Source of the DNA: Kingdonia uniflora
Lineage: Eukaryota > Streptophyta > Magnoliopsida > Ranunculales > Circaeasteraceae
Reading direction: 5' to 3'
Assembly (NCBI GenBank): GCA_014058105.1
Contig: JACGCM010001659.1
Location: 2,170,001-2,234,000 of the forward strand
DNA length: 64,000 bases
In this document: in pieces, positions 1 to 12,800 of the stretch
How the letters are laid out: the number at the start of each line of letters is the position of its first letter
Numbering within the stretch: the first letter of the stretch is position 1
Notes under the pieces: generated by a model
The model's input: only the letters and a program-made list of their open reading frames with translations
Database searches by the model: none
Told to the model about the DNA's origin: nothing
Translations under genes and position numbers: made by a program

Positions 1-675
1 TCCTTTCAGTCTATACACAAAGAAAAGATTAAAATGTTGGCTTCACTGATATATTGGCATAGCAAGAAACTGATATATTCTGATTTTGGTCCCAACTTCG
101 CCATTATATTATATAGTTAGTACATTTTTTATATATGAATATATTTTGTGTGTGTGTGAATGTGTGTATACAGGAAGGGAACCGGGGAAACAACACTTAA
201 CAACTAAAAGTTGCAACCCAAGTTAACAGTGAGAAAATCTGTACAGGGCGTCAACTTAGGTTGAAATTTTTCGGGGAATGGAAGTATTGGAATACAACCA
301 AAACTTTGGGATAATGATGTACTCATGATGGTGAACATTTCAACGGTTAAAGTTGTATACCATAGCCTCTAACCCTATATACTCAAACAATAGAAACGTG
401 TTGTCATTTGGTTGTCAGAGTTTGTTGTCCTCACAATATATTCTAGAACAATTACAACAAATTATCAGACATGTTGAATAATATCTTAGCATTAATTGAT
501 ACATCGCGATGTACAACTGATTGACAGTTTTGTCATAGCTTATCCAACCATTATATGGCGTTGTTCACCAAAAATTGATATAAACGACAAATAAATAGGA
601 TTTTTAAAATTTGATATAAACGACCAATATATAGGATATTTAATCAATATATAGATTTGAAGTAGTAGAGCATAC
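1..675. other. Intron sequence 3' of the last visible exon
   Basis: AT-rich intron of the callose synthase gene running off the left edge. It has a short imperfect TG repeat at about 149-172. I see no coding similarity or element ends. Confidence 0.6.
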
Positions 676-834
676 CCTCAAAAATCCCTGCTCCAGAATG
701 AATCCCAAGATCATTGGCACGGCAGTAAATATTCCGATTTGTAACAGAAATTGTGTATTGAGAGCAGCACTCAAAGCAGTGTTCTGTAACACATCAGCTT
801 TTTCTTGAATAGACTCACCAGCTCCAGAGAGTGC
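676..834 (-). CDS. CALS9: CALS9-like exon 36 (last in window)
   Basis: Residues 1204-1256, 53 whole codons: [20 protein letters not shown], then [20 protein letters not shown], a membrane segment, then EQGFLR. The acceptor is TTCAG and the donor GTATGC. The next exon, expected to encode the MQFQL.SVFFTFSLGT block, is beyond the left edge. Confidence 0.96.
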
Positions 835-3800
835 CTGAAACAAAAAGTTCTTATTATTATGATGTGAGCGTAGAAGCCTTGCGAATTCATCTACAATACT
901 CAAACCTGGCTGGCACCTTAAACATTTATAGTGTAAAGCACAATAAGTGGAAAGAAAATCAAGAGCTAATAATAATAAGTTGGAACATTTTTTGATATTA
1001 ATTTATAATTAAGCAAGGAAATTCTAAAATGGAAGATGATAAGCATGCTGCTCCAAAGATTAAATAAAGACTCTAAGATAGGTAACAACGACACGGATAC
1101 GGGTGTCGGTGTTTGACACGGGTACGGGGTGTTGGAAACGGCAGAAAATTAAGTACCTTGTAAATAGTGTTGGACACGTGTGTCTGAGTGTCGGACACAT
1201 TTTATATTTTTAAAGTGAAGTGTCGTTGTTACCTAGACTCTAAGCAAATATATCCTTAATAAAGGCTAGTTCAGATCCATCGAATCAAATTGAGTTCTGA
1301 TCGGAAATCTTACTAGAAGCTAAGTTGAATTTACAGAAGACAAAGTGTTGAGATTCTAATCCTGTAGTATGTTGCTGGTGTAGTATTACTATATATTTAT
1401 GATGGGGCTCAAACCTAAGTCCAGTTCGATTCTCCCTACTTCCTCCCATTTCATTATCTATTTCTCCATGAACCAAAGATGATTCTAATTGTTTTTGGCT
1501 TTTTGATCAGAACCCTGCTGAAGCCGATATTGTGTTGCTGTAACGGAGATATTCTGCTGCCTCAAACTGTTAGTTGTTAATTAGTAATTACAGACTCCTG
1601 CAACCTCTGATAAGGGAATTTTGTATCTGCCGCAACAGTTGCATTTGTGACTGGTAATGCTACCAGTACTACTGTTGGTGCTGTCTTTAAGAACATTATT
1701 GTTGCTTTTTTAGCTACACCATGTGGTGATCATTTCATTGTTTGTGGAAACAACACACAGGAGTTTAGTGCTTTTTTTGCAGACCAAAGGATTTGTTTCT
1801 TCCGAGTGTGGCAAAAAACTTTAGAGTGTAATTTTCTTTTAGAAGATGCCAAAAATGATTAAGAGTTATATGATTCTATTTGGAAAGTTCTATTTGCAAC
1901 CATATCCTAGCGTGATTGATCATTTCAATTTCTACTTGTGTTATTCCCTACGTGGTGTTCTTTTGGTGGCTCCCTCTTCTGATGTTGCAATCTTCTGTAA
2001 AGGTTCAAATAAGAATTTCCTGAATAATGTCAGTATTCGACCAGAATATTTAGGGAACGGAGCCTCCCTATTTCTAAGTTCTAATAGAACCAACAGTGAT
2101 AAAGATAATTTTTTTTACAATGCCATATAAATCAACTTATATGGATCTGGACTTCAAGATCTGAAATAATAGAATTCTTTGATGATCACAAGGTAGTCAA
2201 GCCCCATGAAAGGTCCACTGCTAGTAATCCTGGCATGCTAGAATACATTAAAGAATATTCTGATAAGATGAGTAACTTATATTTTTCAACAACAACATAT
2301 GTTCAAGAAAGTGGCCTAGGAATTTAGATTTATTTAGTAGGTTGCATTAGCGTAACATTTTCTGCCTCTTTTTTTTTTTCTTTTGCAAAAGGCAAGCAAT
2401 TTATCAATAGAAACCAGATAACATTATCTGCATGTAGATTAATAAAAATCCCACTCACCAAATATGTCTTCCCGTAAAGAAAAATGTATACAGTCAGTAC
2501 TGTTAGCTGCACAAGAATACGAAACACGTTAACAAATGTCCTGCGAATAGACCAAAATAAAAACAAACAAAGAACAGAAGAAGAAAAAAAAATTATATCT
2601 TTCGTCCCAATATTCTAAAATTGTTGTATGAAGTCAGAAGCTTGAAAAGGAAACCGTTTAAATTCCACTACAATGCCATTTAAATTTTCAATATTCAATT
2701 CTCAAAAAAGGGCATTGCTTCCTATCATTAAAATATAAGATAAATCGGGTAAACCATAAATAAATCTGTTTGAACCTTATTCCTATGCTTCTTCTCATTT
2801 AATTCACTTCTATTTATACATGACTATCATTTATCAATATTAGTAATGGCAATTTATCAAACAGCTAAGACAATAGTAGAAGTATTGAACCACACTAACA
2901 ATTTTCCCTTTCCTACAATGATACGGACGATCCGTACAAGAAAGAGATCGTTTTGACATCAATGACTTTTAATAAACACACAATTGAAGCTAGGGAAAAA
3001 AAACATTTAGTTATTAGCTTTCCTCAGAACTTTGCATAACTCCAAGAATACCCTTTCTATTAAAACCAACCTAAGAAAATAACCTAGAGGAGCTCTTCTC
3101 TTCCAGAAAAAAGAAGCTAATCACAATTAGAAACACAATAGAAATAAGAAACCTAATACTCGTAGACTATGTAACATGGACACTCCATACTCCAAAAAAA
3201 ATCCGTGTCTAAACGTGTCGGACACAGGGGCGGACCTATCGTTTTAGAATAGGGAATACGGGGGGCTGTAGTAAAGAAAATGTTTTGGGTTATATCGGGG
3301 GCAGAGCCCCCGAAAAAAAAAGAAGGGGTGTTCAAGGTGGTTATTAAACAAAACCTATGACAAAACCAGAGAGAGAGATTGCAATTGCAACCATGATTCA
3401 TTGATTTACAAGAGAGAGAGAGAGATACTTCATATATGGAGAAAGGGCGGGAGTAAAATTTTTCTTTTCTTCTATGTTTTGTTAGAGAGAAAGAAAGGGC
3501 AGGAGCCAGGAAGAATAGGGAGGGTTGGGTCGGGCTGTGGGCTAGGCTTTAGGTTGTTATGTATAGTGTTTTTTTTTTAATTGCTATATATAAGCCATTT
3601 TTTTGGCAAAAATCAAGAGGGGGGGGGGCGCGGGGCTAGTGCCCCCCCTTCTAAGTCTATAAATCCGCACTCGTATGGACACTTCAACGGACACTTCTTC
3701 CTTAAATCATAAACTTTTTGACATAGCTTTTAGAAAGTTTCCAATTCTTATACATGTTATTCAACCCTACTAACTACTATCATTGTTTTATGTTTGTTCT

Positions 3801-6800
3801 TGATTTTAAATTAACCCATAAGTTACTATTGCGATTATATATTCCTAATATATTCACATATAATAAGACACAATACATAAAACATGAAAAATGATATTAT
3901 TTTATTTTTATTTTTTATTTTTATCTTTTTAGGTATAAGACTGTCCACGTTTTCACTTATTTTAAAACCGCGGTGTCCGACACCTCGTACCCGTGTCGAA
4001 CACCGACACGCGTACCCGTGTCAATGTTATATAGCTCGTAGAAAAATACTACCAAAACAAATAAACTTATCAATAATTACTAAAATAGAAATTAGGTAAA
4101 CTTTCTAGAGAGATAAATATATCCAAGCCCAATCATAGAAGAAGGCGCAGGAGGGCCCACCAGCCCATAACGGGAGGTACACGACCTAGGCCTTGTTCTA
4201 TCAACTCTCCCCCTTTAAGAAAAATATTTCCACGAATTTTGGAGTAAGCATCATTAACCATAGAACATCAAGTAAAATTTCCACGTAATGTGGCCATATT
4301 ACGTGTATGCATCAAAAAGTCCAATAATCTTTTGATGGAGGCTTTCAGATGTGTCTGTTTTTTTTTCTTCCCAGATGAAATGTATGAGAATTCAAGAGCC
4401 CAACCCAGTATTGGATTAATTGGTGTAAAGTTTCAAAGATAACCCCCTCCATCTTGAAGGCGCCTAGGTATATAAGAAAAGATCCACTACTTCTTGCAAA
4501 TTGTAGCAGATTAGTCCATTTCTCCATTTACTTTTTTGGTGGGCTATAACAACAAATGTAAAGGGTCGTCAAAATGTAAATTGTGACATGTCTGCGTAAG
4601 GAAGGTTCATGGGGAATATATTGATTGTAACTTCCGTGTAGGAGTTTGAGTGCGTATTAATCAGTCAAATTTTATGGTTCATAGATAAAACCAATCCACT
4701 CCATTAATTTTAGCCCGATTTCATGATGATCTCCTAATCACAAATTAACCCATTATGGAAACAGTCAACGCAATGTTTGATGTTAGGCTCATTTTCTAAT
4801 CGGAGATCAGCCAGTGTGGAACTTCTAAACCCATATGCAAAGGTCTATACATAAAGACATGTATCCACACAAAAATAGAAGGTAAAAACTTGTATAAGAG
4901 CATTTCATTTTTACACTTGAGCAATTGCAAAACAAGCCACATCTCGAGGAACGTGGTTTCAACGAATCTCAAGCAAAAAAATAACTCTTACTGAGTAAAC
5001 TGTTTTATGAAGTAGTGAAAAGAGATATTTGGATGTTTAGAAAGGCAGCACGACCCCTATGTCTTGCAGGTGATGATCTTAGAGAGCCATCTAGATATAC
5101 ATAAGTAACCATGTTGGGCATCTGGAGCATAATGTACAATTAAAACCACGAGACAGTAATGTAATACTTTTTATCCTAATAAGTCCATGCAATCCGCATT
5201 TAGAAGCATACCATGGTACAAAAGTAGTAACCGACAGTGGTGAAGTAGAATGAGAGCATGCGGAAGAAATCAAAGAGTTGCCCGAGTCTGTAGACGTCCC
5301 TACTAAGAACTTGTTCACCATTGCCACCAGCTACTTTTCCTTCAAATATAGCAATTTGATTAAGCCCGACGTCTCGTCCTTTTCCAACCTACAAAGTTGA
5401 AATAGGCATTTTTTGTCAAGATGGTAGCAGGGTTGGGGAATTACAAGTAATTTAAAACAATAAATTGGGAGTGTGTGTGTGTGGGGGGGGGTAACCCTAT
5501 CCCAATTAGCCCAACAACTAATATCAAATTTTACCTGAATGTACTCATGATGAGTCACATTGCCTTGGCGTAGAGTAGAATTGAAACCTGAATATACACT
5601 AGCAATTAGAGATGCATCAATAAATTTCAGACGCTACTTAGTCTCCAAACTAAAGTAAATAAAGTTCAATTCTAATGTTTCTAGACAGAAGTTTGAGAAG
5701 TTGTATGATTTAAACAAAGTATGTAATTAGTATCCAACAGGAATAATCCTAACACTTTGAAATAATATTATAGTAATAAGTGTAGACAGAGAGATGCTCC
5801 TTAGCATTTTGGTGCAGTAACCATTTAGGTGCTTATGATTTATGGAACTAAGAGCTTAAGCGACTAAAAGTTGTATTAATGCGGAGTCTTTGTGCCTTCT
5901 TTGCGGTATTGAGGATGAGTCCACCGATCAACTGCTTTTACCCTATCCCGATGGAGGTGTCGGCGTGTCTTGGGTTTTTGAACGAGTTTTATCTTATCCT
6001 TAAATACGTGGTGGTGCAAGCCGTTTAGAAGGAAGATTGAGAGAGTTCTTTGAGACCTTACCCCATATGCTTGGATGGGTTTTGTGGAAGAAGAGGACCG
6101 ATAAACACTTTGATGAAAAGATTAAGACCATGGAAGCGATTATCCTTGACGTATATATGACTATCTTGTATTGGTATTCCTCTTCTTCCATAGTCATGAA
6201 AATGGTGGTTTGAAGATTTCGTGTCACTATGGAAATAGTTCGTTATTGCGGCTCATACATGATGATTAGAGACTTGTATTATCATTTCTCTTCTTTTGCC
6301 TTCAAGAGGTAATCTTTCCACCTCAGAGAGTTTTGTTGAGTTTATCACGAAATTATTATAATTTTCTCAAAAAAAGAAAGAAAGACCAAATTAGAGAAAT
6401 CAAAGATTAACAACAAGAGCTAAGGAAGTGGTCATTCTTAGTATCCATATTGTCCTGCAATGGTCTTCTACTTCCAAGAGTGATAAAAGGGGTTTGAAAC
6501 AAAATTTTATGCCTGCATAATGGGAATGCTTTGGTGGAGGATCAAACTGAAATTGCAGCCTACATTGTGGACTACTACACTCAATTGTACTCTTGCTCTA
6601 GCCTTGTTGATAAGGTGATTCCTAAACGTGTTGACAATGTGATGAATGATAAGCTCACAGCCATTCCTTCTCTAGATGAAATCAAGCAAGCTGTACTCTC
6701 TATGGATCCTCAGAGTGCTCCTGGGCTGATGGGGTTTTTCTTCAGCATTGTGGGCCCAAATATTTCAGTTGCAATCCAAGATTTTTTTAAATCTGGGTGG

Positions 6801-9800
6801 GTTTACCTTGGCTTGAACTCCTGTATCATTACCTTAATTCCCAAAGTCAAAGAAGCTCTTAAAATTGAAGAGTACAGGCCTATTGCTCTTGGCAACTTTG
6901 TCCTCAAAATCATCCCCAAGATTCTCTCTATTAGACTTAGTGAAGTGGCAATTTCTGTCATCTCCACTGAGCAATCTGCCTTTATCAAAGGAAGGGATCC
7001 CCCCCCAAAGGCCTTTGATACAATTGATTGGGATTTTGTTTTTAAAGTCCTAAGTTCTTTGGTTTTCTGACTTGTTTAAAAGCTATATTTCAGCTCTCTT
7101 TCACTCTTCTTATTTGTCTATTCTGGTAAATGGCCAAGCTCATGGTTACTTTGCTTGCAAAAGAGGGTTAAGGCAGGGAGATCCTCTTTCCCCTCCCTCT
7201 GTTTTGCTTGGCCGAAGAGGTGCTTAGCAAAGGTATTAACAGACTTGTTAGTGATGGTGGGTTGTCTCCTATTGCTTCCTTCAGAGGTATTTCTACCCCA
7301 CTCATATTTTATATGCAGATGATGTATTTATTGTCTGCAGAGGTCTCCCTAATGATTTGAAGAACCTCACAGCTCTCTTTGACCACTATGAAAAGATTTC
7401 AGGCCAAGTTATAAATAAAAACAAAAGTAGAATATACTTTGGTAAGTTTGCTCAGCCCAGAAAACAAATAATTCTAAATATTCTGGGTATGGAGGAAAAC
7501 CTTTTACCTTGCAACTATCTTGGTGTTCCTCTTTTCAAAGGCCTTCCTAGAAGGCTACATCTTCAAAGTATCGCTGACAGGGTGAAAATTAAAATGGCCA
7601 CTTGGAAAGGTTCTTTGCTCTCTATGGCTGGCAGGGTTCTCTTGGTTAAGACTGTCATCCTTGGGCTTTTACACTATAGTTTCTCTGATTATAAATGGCC
7701 TCATTGATCAACTCTCTTCAAATTTGGATTAAAAATTGTATATAATCTGGAGATGTAAACTCTACTAAGATAGTTGCTACAGCTTGGGACACTATGTGTT
7801 TACCTGTAACAGAAGGGGGTTTGGACATTAGAGATCTCAATGCTCTTAACAAAGCAGCCATGTACAAGTTTTCGTTTGAGCTTCTCACTGATTCAGACTG
7901 GGCTCTTCTCATAAGAGCTAAGTACATGACAGTTCTTAAGAATCTTATTTCTTACTACAGGAGATCCTCTCTTTGGGCTGGTATTAAGGGAGTGGTTGAG
8001 TCAGTCCAATCTCAAACTGACTGGATCATTGGTTGTGGTTCTGAGATTAAATTATGGAGTGATGACTGGATCAACAACAGCTCAATTAATATTCCAGCTC
8101 ATATCTTGAAAACTCTCAGAGCTACTGTTGCTGACTTCATTACTGATGGTAAATGGAGCATTCCTACCTCTTTTCAACTGCTCATCCCAAGCTTTGTGCA
8201 GATATTTATCAGATTTTGCTCTCATCTTCTCCTGAAAAAGACTGTATGGTTTGGAGACATTCTACTACAGGTCTCTCACTTTTAAAGAGGCTTTTGAGCA
8301 TGTTAGAAAGCATTCGTTTGAGGTGTTTTGAGGTAAAGACCTATGGGCTTCCTTTATTCCTTCAAGGTGTTCTCTCTTTGCGTGGAAGCTGCTTCACAAC
8401 AAAGCCCCCACTGATGGCAATCTCAAGTTGAGCGACTCTATTTGTGTCTCTTACTGCTCTCTTTGCTCTTTGCCATGTCAAGAAGAATCTTCTCAGCATC
8501 TGTTTGTAGACTGTCAGTATGCAAAAACAATTTGGGTTTGGGTTGCAGTTTTGTTTGGTAGAAACCTCTCCCTCATACATACTGTTCCCACTCTAATTAA
8601 AATGGCTTTCAAGACCTCTCTTAGTTCTCAGCTTGGTCATCTGTGGGCAGCTGCAATTATTGCAGCTCTGTGGTCCATCTGGAAAGCTAGAAATGCCTTA
8701 AGATTTGATAACAAAGTGAATACTACAGCTCAGAGCATATATCAGTTTTGAAGAGCTGGGTAATGTAAGCTAGCTTTATCTCTAAAGGCATCATGGTTCC
8801 ATCTGACGGCACTATCCTTCAAAAGTTCGGCATCCAAGGTAATCTAGGTGCTGTTCCTTGCATTCAACCAGTTGAATGGATCCCTCCTACTGCTCCCTAC
8901 ATTAAGCTCAACACTGATGGTGCTTCCAAAGGCAACCCTGGGGCTGCTGGTTGTGGGGGTATTTTTAGAGATTGTGGGGGTAAATTTCTTGCTGCTTGCG
9001 GCCTTTCTATTGGTCACCACACTGCATTTTATGTTGAGTTGATGGGGGTTCTCATTTGTGTGGAACATGCTCAGATTATGAACACTTCTCATCTTTGGTT
9101 GGAGCTGGATTCATCTTCTCTAGCCAAGAATGATCAACAACAATGATAGAAATGTGCCGTGGAAGCTCAGGATTAGATGGATTAACTGCCTTAACTTTCT
9201 CAACACTATACATTTCAAAGTGACTCACATTTTAAGAGAAGGGAATGGGATCAGCTGACAAGATTGCCAACATGTTTATTTTCATTGCTCCTACCCTGTG
9301 TACTTGGGTGCTGGAGCCCCATTTTCTTTCAGCTTTCCCATTTAAAGACTTGTATAATTTTCCTAGTTTCAAATTCAGTTAAGTGCCCCCCTGGGAATTG
9401 TTAGAGTTTAGGCCTTAATCTTCTGCTTTGTACTCCCCTTGTTTCCTATTAATGAAATTGCTTTTTTGCCTTATAAAAAAAAACTTTATTCCTCGTTTTA
9501 ATCGAGATAATTTGTTGTGGCTTAGGTTTTTTGAAAGTTGCTCTATTAGTTCATTAAAGATGTTGTGGTCCCTCTGGTGCATATCATTTATTATTAACAA
9601 ACGTTATTGACGCCTCTTGGGATCTTACTCGTTATAATAATGGATGGGTCTTATAGAATGAAAGTAATACCTGGATCTTATATCTGTACAATTATCTGCT
9701 ATAAAATATGGATACAACATATTTTCAAAATATCAATGTCTACGCATATCCGACACTGACACTTGGACACGTGTGTCTGCCATATTTTCAAGGCAGTTTT

Positions 9801-12800
9801 TTTTGCCGTGTCGGACGCCCTATACCTGTACAAGACACCGACAGGCTTGAAAATTTTGTGGCTAAATGGAGGACATTGACACTCGCTGATCCGCTTTTGA
9901 GGTCCTTCTTTCTTGATGCAACAAAAGAATACAAGTCTAACTATTTCTTATGTCTTCGGATTGTATCTTTCCTTAAGTTTATTTTTCTTTTGAGATCTTT
10001 GATAGAAATATTTTACCATTTCAACCAAATAAAGGGCCTAATCCCACAATTAAACCTTGATAAGAGAAAATTTTACCCGCAAAGATATCTTCACTGATAT
10101 TAATAATGCGCGAAGCCTTGCTGATACCACCTCTTGTTATGTGGAAAATTCTATCAAAAACGTCTGGATGACCATAATGCATGCGGACCCTATCAATTAG
10201 ATAATAACTCATATAACTATAACTTCAATTGAACCCATTGAGAAAATAAAACATATTCAGTAGAATTGTGCACTTACTTCAGAGGAGTTGCTAGAACGCG
10301 CTGGCCTAAAGTTACAAAGCTTGTTTCTTGGTTGGACATGAATGAAGCTAACGAAGACACACTGCAATTAATTATAAACAAACTTTTTAGGAAATAATGA
10401 CATACGTTCATAACAAATGTATGTTGAGTACATATTACAACTTAGGACAAGATATGTAAACTTCTATTATTGCTCCATTGAGCCTAGTGTGTGCATGTGG
10501 CTTGATGATTACAATTTTTGACCATATGATGTGTGGATTCGGCATTACAACGCCATAAAAGGCGTAACATCGACCCTAAGACTTCAAAAAGGTGTGCCTT
10601 CGCAACTATAACGCAACAATACGATAAAATATTTTTAATGTAAAGCAAAGCAAAATCAAACACTGACGAACAAAAAACCATGTGTTAGCCGGGTTGAGGT
10701 GGAGAAAAAAAAATAGTGCCTGCATCTATGTGTGTGTTAGAGAAGAAGAGGGGGGGGGGGAGGGGTGAGTAAACTTATATGTCAAGTAATACCCTTGTCA
10801 GAATTAATTACTTTTGAGATGATCTTCTCCTTTTGATCAAAACGATTTGTTCCACTGCATACTCTGCACCACATACTTAGGCTGTTCCTACCAAACTATG
10901 TCTGTGGCCATATTGTTTGCTCAGAAGTGTCACCAATACCATTTACGTAGGAACCACACCCATGCCCCCAACATCCCTACGTACATCGTCAGACCTTAGC
11001 CTAACTGGACTTGGTGGATCCTATCAACCCAAAATCACCACTATCATTTCTAAAAATTCAAAGAAAAGAACAGTAGAATTTGAGTTGAGGCTTTGCCCCT
11101 TTGGCCTTAATAAACACAAGAGGTACAATAATTGTTGACAGCATGAAAGATAAATAGCTTCTCAACCGTCCAGGTATGCAATAAGAATATTGAATGTGTA
11201 AGAACAGTTGATCACTTACTTAAGAACGTGGGACAATTAAAATATCCAACAGGTGTCTGGCAAACGAAATAAGAGTTCTGGATTATATAGACTTGATATA
11301 CCTTCCTGTAAAGACATGTTCTCTGACACCAAGAATTGTTGCAGAACGAAGACCATGGTCACGGTGAAACTCTTCAAGAAGATTTCTCATTTTCAAAGCC
11401 TCCTCAAAGTAATTATCCTAGGAACGAAACAAAACAAAAAACAAAATTGACTACCAGTATAAGCAACTAAAGGAGCGTAGTTGACAACTAAAAGTGGAAA
11501 ACGAGTTAATCGTTAGTAGCTATGTACAGGGATTGTCTCAAGGTATACTCCAAGTCTAAATTCAAGTATACGGTCCATCTAAAATGGGGTTAAAGGTCAA
11601 GTAATGAACATCCAATTGGTGAAAATATTCTCAATCATGAGAAGATCATCTACACAAAGTTCAATGGCATTTCAATACTTCTAACCCAATTACAGACAGA
11701 CGGCCTTATATTTAACGGTGGAATCTCAATTTCACCATTAACTTGAACTACAACTTTGATGGGGTTAGGACTATCGGAATGCAATGAAACGTTGTGGAGA
11801 TGACCACATCATGACTGAGAACATTCCCACTGATAGGATTTCTATTCCATAAATTTTGTGGTGGAGTATACACTTCAGTGTTCACTTGGAGTGTCCCTTA
11901 AGATAATCTCATCACAGAATAACCTAATTAAGACAAATAAAAGATTGCCAGCATTAATCACAGTTTCCCCCTATTTTTTCTTTTTCTGTTACGAAAAACC
12001 AAAAAATAAAGTAAACATTGACCTGATTCATATCGATTGTTTGAATTGCATTTCCACGAGTGAAGACGATAGCATGATTCTGATTTTCAGGCTTTCCTTC
12101 ACCAAGTTTTGGATTTCCTGGCAACTTTATGCTGTAGATTTCCTGTTAAAAGAAGAGAAGTTGTCCATTAGCCATGCATGTGGTTCGTATAGAGCACGGT
12201 TGTTAGAACGAGTGTCATATGTATGAGAAAGTATATTGACAGTCACCATAGTACGGTGACACGGTTATATGTTGTATTAAACTAGTTAACTCGTACACCA
12301 AGTTACACTAGGGTGCTTTGATCGTACATAAGATAGAAACGAGTGATGCAGTCTGATTCAACTGATCTCACAGAAATGATTTTAGGTGTGTTGAGAATAT
12401 CTTTCAATAGCCTTCGACGGCCATTCACAACATATTTCCTAATTTGGGCCTTACCATCCTCAAAAGTGAAGTTAAAAGACAAACCATGCGCAAGAACGTG
12501 AATCTTGGATTTTTCGGGAGTTCTCTATTCTTAGAAATGGAACTCATACTAGCATTAATTATATATTTCGATTCCGGGTTTTCCCCTTTAGTCTCTCACG
12601 AGAAATGAATTCACCTAGAAATGTGTTTTGTCATATTAAATGATATTAATTGTAAGGCTATATCAGCCTATGGGAATCACCATCTGAAGGGGATGATGAT
12701 TGTTGAATGAAATTATTATTAGAGCTTGCGGGCTTCTAATTCGGTAGTCTTTTTAAGATGCCTTACTGAGTTTTGATTGTTTCATACTCAAAACAACTAA

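Larger units (their letters stand above)
6490..9485 (+). mobile_element. L1-like LINE, 5'-truncated and decayed
   Basis: A non-LTR retrotransposon in the intron between exons 33 and 32. Seen in order: the start of the RT domain (about 6531-7070), the RT core with RQGDPLSP near 7170 and [11 protein letters not shown] near 7310, the RT thumb (7357-7707), a [15 protein letters not shown] zinc-knuckle (about 8457), and RNase H (about 8900-9130). It ends with an ATAAAAAAAAAC tail near 9483. At least four frame breaks separate the pieces. No ORF1 or endonuclease is visible, so the 5' part is lost. Confidence 0.88.
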
